In this document: positions 59,601-64,000 of the stretch, in pieces
Layout: each line of letters starts with the position of its first letter
Position numbering within the stretch: position 1 is the stretch's first letter
NCBI GenBank assembly: GCA_039105265.1
Contig: JAPFFF010000002.1
Location: forward strand, 5,704,001 to 5,768,000
Reading direction: 5' to 3'
DNA: 64,000 nucleotides
From: Tritrichomonas musculus
Lineage: Eukaryota; Parabasalia; Tritrichomonadida; Tritrichomonadidae
The notes under the pieces: model-generated
The model's database searches: none
Seen by the model: the letters and a program-made list of their open reading frames with translations, nothing else
Told to the model about the DNA's origin: nothing
Program-made: the position numbers and the translations under genes

Positions 59601-61539
59601 CTGTCGTCTTGTACGATCGACTTTCATTGAAAACTTTCAATACGTCTTCGATTGACATGTGGCACAGTTTGATCAAGTTTGGATTCAGCTGGATCATCTC
59701 AGGGAAAACACTGATTGCGTTACCTATTTCCTGCTGAATCAAGAACTTGAAAATTGAATTCAAACTCTTCATGACGGAACTTTTTGTGAACAAAAGGTCC
59801 GATGAAATGATGTCTGTCTCAATAATTGAGAGGACATTTGGCACGACGATGTTCATGTTCGGATCATCACTCTTGTTGTTGATTGATGTCGACAAACCTA
59901 GCTCAATTTGGGTGTATGAACGATAGAGAATACAAATCCAATTGATGCCGCAATCAACAATTTGTTGATCGGCCTTGAAGTCAATTTTTCTGAGGAATGA
60001 AAATGCATTTCCAACAATCTTAACGTCTTGGTTAAACAAGGTGATTTCACGCACAATTCCTTTGAATTGGACAAACTGCTCTGGTCCGAATTCATGCACC
60101 AAAGCATTCAAGATCAGAAGTATTCGTCGTGTGACTTTCATGTCAAACAAATCGCAAGAATACAGAAACTTGATGATCGTTTGCAGTGTGTCTTGAGTGG
60201 CCAATTTGCACAATTTTGAAATGGCATTCTTGACAAGCGGATCATGCTGACTAACCGCCGAATTGAGAAGAATGTTGATCGACGTCTCTTCAAAATCATT
60301 CATGAAAAGGGTCCCTTCGTCCCCTATTTCACCGATCAATTCAATAATTGAATTCTGCTCAACCCAAGTGTCAGTTTTTGTGAGGATAATTCGCCCGATA
60401 ATTTTGGCGACCGTTTGGCTGTTAACGTACTTGATTTTGTTAAAGCACATTTGGAAGCAGTTCACAAATGTGGTAAAAGTGTCACCTTTTTGATTGAGCT
60501 CTGAAAATTTGTCAAAAATTGAAAGAACAAAATTTCCGTCTTTTATGTGAATTAATGCCCTCAATTTGGATTGAATGATTATTTGGCTGTCCTTATCTTC
60601 ATCTATTTTTAATGATTCAATGTTGGGGTCGATTTGTAATATGAATTTCCGATAATGCTTCGGAAATAGTGAAAAATCAATGCCGTTCAAGCCTTCAACT
60701 TGTCTTGACATCTTCAATAATGTCGAAATAATAGAAACACTGTTTTCAACATCGCCGAGTTGACTTTCTGGATTTCGTAATATTTTCATCGCTTCTTTCT
60801 CAAAAAGCTGTAAATAATGTTCCGATAAAAATTTAAAAATGGTTTCATCTAACATAAAAGTAGAGGCAAGTGATAAAATAGCAGATACAATATTATTGGA
60901 TATTAAAAATTCAAATGAGTCATCAAGTAATACTTCGGGGTTTAATTTAACCATTTCTAAAACTGCTTCGTTGAAACCTGCGCTTTGTGAACGAGCAAAA
61001 CTAACTACAATTGAACGTAAAAACGCTTTTTGAATATCGCAATCGAGTGGCTTCATTAATGGTATTAAATGAGGTATATGACGAATGAATTGTGAAATGT
61101 CACTTGAAAAATGCGGCATTATATTTACTCTCTCAATAAAATTGTTTCGTAATGTAAATGGTAAATAATTGACTAAGTATAAATAAGAAGATATAAGAGA
61201 AACTGATTTGTTGGGAGAAAAATCAACTGATGGAACTGCTTGGCAAAATGTTTCGGTCAAAATGTTTGGGTATATTGGAGCAGTCATTAAAATTAAGGCA
61301 CCAATTGCGCCAAAAGTAGCGACACGTACGTTTACATCTGAATGATCAACAAGAGTAAAAAGATTAAGCCACGTTTGAACGAGATCTTCAGCTGCTAAAT
61401 TAGATTGAATAAAATCTTTAATCCAGTTAAGGGAAAGGTCCTGGCGAAATGTTTGGACTATTTGTAGAACATCTGAGGCTGGAATTTTGCTTTTTGCTGC
61501 ATTCGCAAGGTTAATGATAGAATTTTGAGCTTTCCCCAT
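56695..61539 (-). CDS. Large helical-repeat (HEAT/ARM-like) protein with acidic Asn-rich insert
   Basis: I start at the ATG of MGKAQNSIIN, giving 1614 residues; the apparent upstream start is GTG. Most of the protein is amphipathic helices of HEAT/ARM style, for example residues around 60-100 with LVDHSDVNVRVATFGAIGAL. A low-complexity insert at about 878-1026 carries repeats of ENKSEDTNN and ENENEDNN, with six KSEDT units, before a second helical half to the end. There is no signal peptide or membrane segment, so it is cytosolic or nuclear by inference. I cannot name the family; it is probably a scaffold. The coding part is more GC-rich than the flanks, suggesting a conserved gene. Confidence 0.75.
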   Translation of the reverse strand: MGKAQNSIINLANAAKSKIPASDVLQIVQTFRQDLSLNWIKDFIQSNLAAEDLVQTWLNLFTLVDHSDVNVRVATFGAIGALILMTAPIYPNILTETFCQAVPSVDFSPNKSVSLISSYLYLVNYLPFTLRNNFIERVNIMPHFSSDISQFIRHIPHLIPLMKPLDCDIQKAFLRSIVVSFARSQSAGFNEAVLEMVKLNPEVLLDDSFEFLISNNIVSAILSLASTFMLDETIFKFLSEHYLQLFEKEAMKILRNPESQLGDVENSVSIISTLLKMSRQVEGLNGIDFSLFPKHYRKFILQIDPNIESLKIDEDKDSQIIIQSKLRALIHIKDGNFVLSIFDKFSELNQKGDTFTTFVNCFQMCFNKIKYVNSQTVAKIIGRIILTKTDTWVEQNSIIELIGEIGDEGTLFMNDFEETSINILLNSAVSQHDPLVKNAISKLCKLATQDTLQTIIKFLYSCDLFDMKVTRRILLILNALVHEFGPEQFVQFKGIVREITLFNQDVKIVGNAFSFLRKIDFKADQQIVDCGINWICILYRSYTQIELGLSTSINNKSDDPNMNIVVPNVLSIIETDIISSDLLFTKSSVMKSLNSIFKFLIQQEIGNAISVFPEMIQLNPNLIKLCHMSIEDVLKVFNESRSYKTTALACDEMKHEDIHLIPILSKVIDKILQERVIFVPYLASMYRLMMSNQEYEEKIKQRLSEAEYKLFQMKLKKNRCSLTQAQFNSLPTSELCFEFIDGPILIDDLFSLDFPHLKFVFQNRDHFVVKSGFEEISKLSFQKVPIQTMKIKPFERDLTTSLIPELTLNGTLSKSLILINSFFESSDLKRDQKLFDNLFNYLVMRLDETSQKIEEKQKEEQDRIQSKASCSIDSNGNEENKANEENIENKVNDTNNENKNELNNENKSEDTNIENENEDNNNNENKSEDTNNENKSEDTSIENKSEDTNNENENEDTNNENKSEDTNIENENEDNNNNNENKSEDTNNENKVDDNNNESSNEVSNENKVEDTNNESKADDSNKDSQNSGEQTETKNEDEEEVSLSDLIYTKERIIKAIKSGLKYSIKFNFTVNDDTIISLLCHKVLLPLLTKKINDKQKVLKAIYDKLHVKEDTALLLNVLPDINEKNSFTLYDFAISLDTERQFHLFFEHHFRLKKKILKKLCFWVQRYNYSGEELVQLMQSIFDSIGEVQSNLKILFILRLVQSFLCSLAQYSAEKSDFQPRHAMPFIQSLADIFKPIQTADIDSLHNEISSIFNYVFIYIRPTQDVASSFNTFDLQLKHTSVYLRPMTTSYVFSSLSSFRLSKSGIQPLLTSSMTSYSTKLMVLKAFRILLFPNASTQSFCLFEMSMPLLFKTVEKFKNSPEFATVIAEIFLRAMKHPNFNNIKSVFVPQAVNIAFTILPSSASFIYYAPVLQQLLVPLGCKANLSTFNAKNDTFIKVSQQAIVIILNFMQFVNSNSRTSMYNISSIYSNCCDFLILNELRNKTAKTATAAEKKMNDIKLQKLLFVRHIFLIDPDSVTRKALINSISQNFDGFDRNYYLFSKVALLRTHFLQCYVLVCEYLKNSTEKDKKEFMSLMNDNVKVFSSQNKFESLSKLMEGKVMEGAVLASACQ

Positions 61540-62011
61540 TTTCACTCAAAATATATACAATTTCAAAGATGTAAAAATAAATTTGAAAAACCTTTAATAA
61601 TATTTTCAATAAATGGAGATTTTGTATTAGTATTTAACGCAAAAGCATTAATATCTTATTTAATTGAAATAAAATGATATTAAATTTTCTTTTATTGTAT
61701 TTCAAAATATTTATATTTAAAAATTACGTAATAATAATTTGGTAAATATGTTAGATATTTTGAAAAATTAGTAAATAATATTTTATTGTTTTATCGAAGA
61801 TCATTTTACATTCAAAAAAGTCTGATAACGATAGTTTTGCATTCAATTAAAAATTAATATATAATTTCTAAAATATTGAAATTTCCATTAATAACAGCTT
61901 TATTATATTTTTATCTCTGTGTTTTTTCCTTGTTCTTCAACAGGAAAAATTTTATTTGTGGGTAAAATCTTTTGATTTATAAAAGAATGATTGAAATAGC
62001 ACTTATAGTTA
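61540..62011. other. Upstream region of the helical-repeat gene
   Basis: About 470 bases, AT-rich. No convincing TCAY motif lies near the ATG. It ends where the inverted-repeat element begins. Confidence 0.45.
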
Positions 62012-63270
62012 AGGGTGTAGTCTCAACTTGATATCTCTAATATTTATTAAAAATAAATTGATAAAAATAATGTATATATACTTAATAATAAAATATTAAA
62101 ATATTATTAGATAATTCCTTCTTCTTATAAAAATTAATTTTAGATATTTTTTTGTTTTGCGGCCAATTATGCAAACAAATTTAAATCTTTACATTTACAA
62201 ATATTTTAGAGATAAAAAAGATTTATTCATCAGATTATCTTACAATCGCTATTACAAGCAAACAATAATTTGATATCTTACTTTTTACTTTCTATTTCTT
62301 GGTTTTTTCAAATACTTTTTTCAAATACTTTATATATTATCCAAAGATAATGAAGTACAAAGACTTAAAGTGTAAAAATTACATTTACGTTTGTGAACAA
62401 CAATGAATATTTGTTTTTATGCTATTTTAATTCCTTTATTTTGCCAATATTTTCCAGATCCAATAATTAATTACAAGTCGGATGATATGAAGACCGTATT
62501 TAATTTTTATGTTCGTTTAATAATACTTACAACCTTTTTTTTTATAGTTAGAGCTATTGATTTTATTAAATTAGTAATTTAATTGTAAACAAAATCTTTG
62601 CAATTTAAGATAATCCAATTTTTCAGGATCACATAGCATATGATACAAATTCTCTTTTATTTTTATTTACATTTTATGAATTTATCATTTTTTTTTTTTT
62701 TTAATATTCAAAATCAAGTTTGATTATTTACTCCAAATTGCAGATTTAATTGGCTATTTATGATTTTTCCCTATATTTAAGATATCAAAATTCAAAAAGT
62801 ATGCTTTAAAACCAATATTAAAAAATTAACAAATCAAACTTGGATTCAAAAAGTTGTTTTTTTTTTCTAAAGATTGAATACTTTTAAAATGAGACTACTC
62901 CCTATAAAAGTACTGAATTCTATTTTAATCAATAAACAATTAATTTGCTTAAAAATCGTATTGTAATATCTATTTTCTTTATTTACATTTAATTCAAAAT
63001 CTTTTTAAATAATAATTCAACTACATTTTCTAAAAAATCATTTTTAGTAAAAGTGAAGTGAATTTTCTCCAGCTGTAAGGAATTAAACAAAAAAAGGGCA
63101 ACGTTACGATATGCACAAGAGGTAATATAATTTATATACTAAATATCAAAGTCATTGTTAAAAATGGGATGATACTTATGACCATTGCAATAATTGAATA
63201 CTTTTTTGAATGATCTTTATCAAAAATTCAATGTTTTTTTAAAAAATGTAACCATCTGAGACTACACCCT
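62012..63270. mobile_element. 1.26-kb element with AGGGTGTAGTCTCA ends
   Basis: The left end AGGGTGTAGTCTCA at 62012 and its inverted copy ending at 63270 share about 16 bases. The flanks read TTAA on both sides, so the target was TA or TTAA. A third inverted near-copy, TGAGACTACTCCCT, lies at about 62890-62904, so this may be two overlapping or nested elements. The only open frame is 59 codons at 62403-62582, hydrophobic and unsupported. No transposase. Confidence 0.65.
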
Positions 63271-64000
63271 TAATTTTACTAGTATCTTTAAATATATGAT
63301 TTTTTTTTCATTTTTCTTTCATTGATTTGATTTTTTCTTTATTTTGATCTTAATAATTGTTGATTATTTATTTTGTCATGTCCTCGAATTATCTGTTCAA
63401 GAAAATTACTTTTACTCCTGATACTCGATTTTCAGTTTAAAAATCAGATATTCAGATATTCGATTATCAGAATATCAAATATGAAATGTGATATGAAAAA
63501 TGTTTTTAATCTTTATTAGGGATGTTCAAAATTCACTTTTCCCTTGGAAAAGTTCGACTTTTTCTGGGCAAAAGTGAATAATAAAATATCTCTAATCTTT
63601 ATCATTTACCAAGCAATTGAGATCTCAAGTGTATTTATCTTTTCTTATTATTCTTATTTTTGATTTTTAAAATATTTTAAAGTAAGTAATAGAATGTAAA
63701 AACGTTTATTTTAAAAATAAAAACGGGAAAAAAAAAGCATTCTTTTTTATGAAGAATATGAGACCAAATAACGATCATTAAATTATCAAAAATTTAATTG
63801 AAATAGATCTAGGGTATCAGTATAATTTATAATAAAAACAGAGAATAAAAAAACTTCATTTTCTGATATCAAGTATCAATGTATATTTTTTAATCGATAT
63901 CAGAAAGTATATCAATTTTGAGAATCGAAATAGTATTGATGATTTGGCAAATAATTATCTAAGATGATAATGCTATCAAATGATGTGTTTATGGCTAAAC
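63271..64000. other. AT-rich stretch at the window end
   Basis: About 730 bases. Several short ATATCAGATATTC-type palindromic repeats occur around 63440-63490. No gene was recognised. Confidence 0.45.

Noticed and set aside
62403-62582. 59-residue hydrophobic open frame with signal-like start (MNICFYAILIPLF)
   Set aside because: Lies inside an inverted-repeat element, is short and AT-driven; may be chance. Transcript data would be needed.
1-64000. Spliceosomal introns of the Trichomonas type
   Set aside because: No extended ACTAACACACAG-type 3' motif was seen, and all recognised genes are open from start to stop.

Overview
This window looks like nuclear DNA of a trichomonad (Parabasalia), most likely a Tritrichomonas-type species. 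That is an inference. It rests on the AT-rich sequence, intron-less genes, initiator-like TCA motifs a few bases upstream of many ATGs, and gene families typical of trichomonads: BspA-type leucine-rich proteins, BTB-like/F5-8C proteins, Pmp-type beta-helix surface proteins, Sel1 proteins, short Myb proteins, GAF proteins and trichomonad-style kinases. I saw no bacterial operon structure and no viral genes.

Layout. 0.7-8.3 kb: three minus-strand genes, namely a caspase-fold protein that has lost its catalytic His, a half-size ABCA transporter, and a polytopic membrane protein with a lipase-like nucleophile motif. 8.7-10.8 kb: two identical tRNA genes with anticodon GAC flanking decayed BspA and Sel1 fragments. 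10.9-22.7 kb: a head-to-tail triplication of a BTB-like/F5-8C gene. The middle unit has received two DNA transposons, a 294-bp MITE and a 4.1-kb element with 381-bp inverted ends that itself holds a nested element. The uninserted copies show the empty sites, so the TA target duplications can be read directly. 22.9-28.8 kb: a DnaJ pseudogene, a BspA protein with a transglutaminase-like domain, and a Sel1 protein ending in a CaaX-like box. 30-35.6 kb: a Myb gene, a 1.6-kb long-inverted-repeat element with 42-bp subterminal repeats, a protein kinase and a tRNA-Thr(CGT). 36-44.4 kb: an inverted gene duplication, several more inverted-repeat elements, a captured 100-bp piece of a GAF gene, and the GAF gene itself. 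44.5-61.5 kb: a RING-H2 membrane ligase, a cyclophilin-like membrane protein, a 2109-residue beta-helix surface protein, a disordered protein and a 1614-residue helical-repeat protein. 62-63.3 kb: another inverted-repeat element.

Functional links. The genes do not form one pathway. They sample surface and adhesion functions (BspA-transglutaminase, Pmp-like protein, cyclophilin-like membrane protein), membrane transport and quality control (ABCA, Tul1/Dsc1-like RING), signalling (kinase, GAF, Myb) and scaffolding (F5-8C, Sel1, HEAT-like).

The most unusual signal is the mobile DNA. There are at least seven different terminal-inverted-repeat families in 64 kb. Most appear to use TA (two could be TTAA), and none has an intact transposase. 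I also highlight the F5-8C triplication, where changes cluster in the C-terminal domain, and the GAC-anticodon tRNA.
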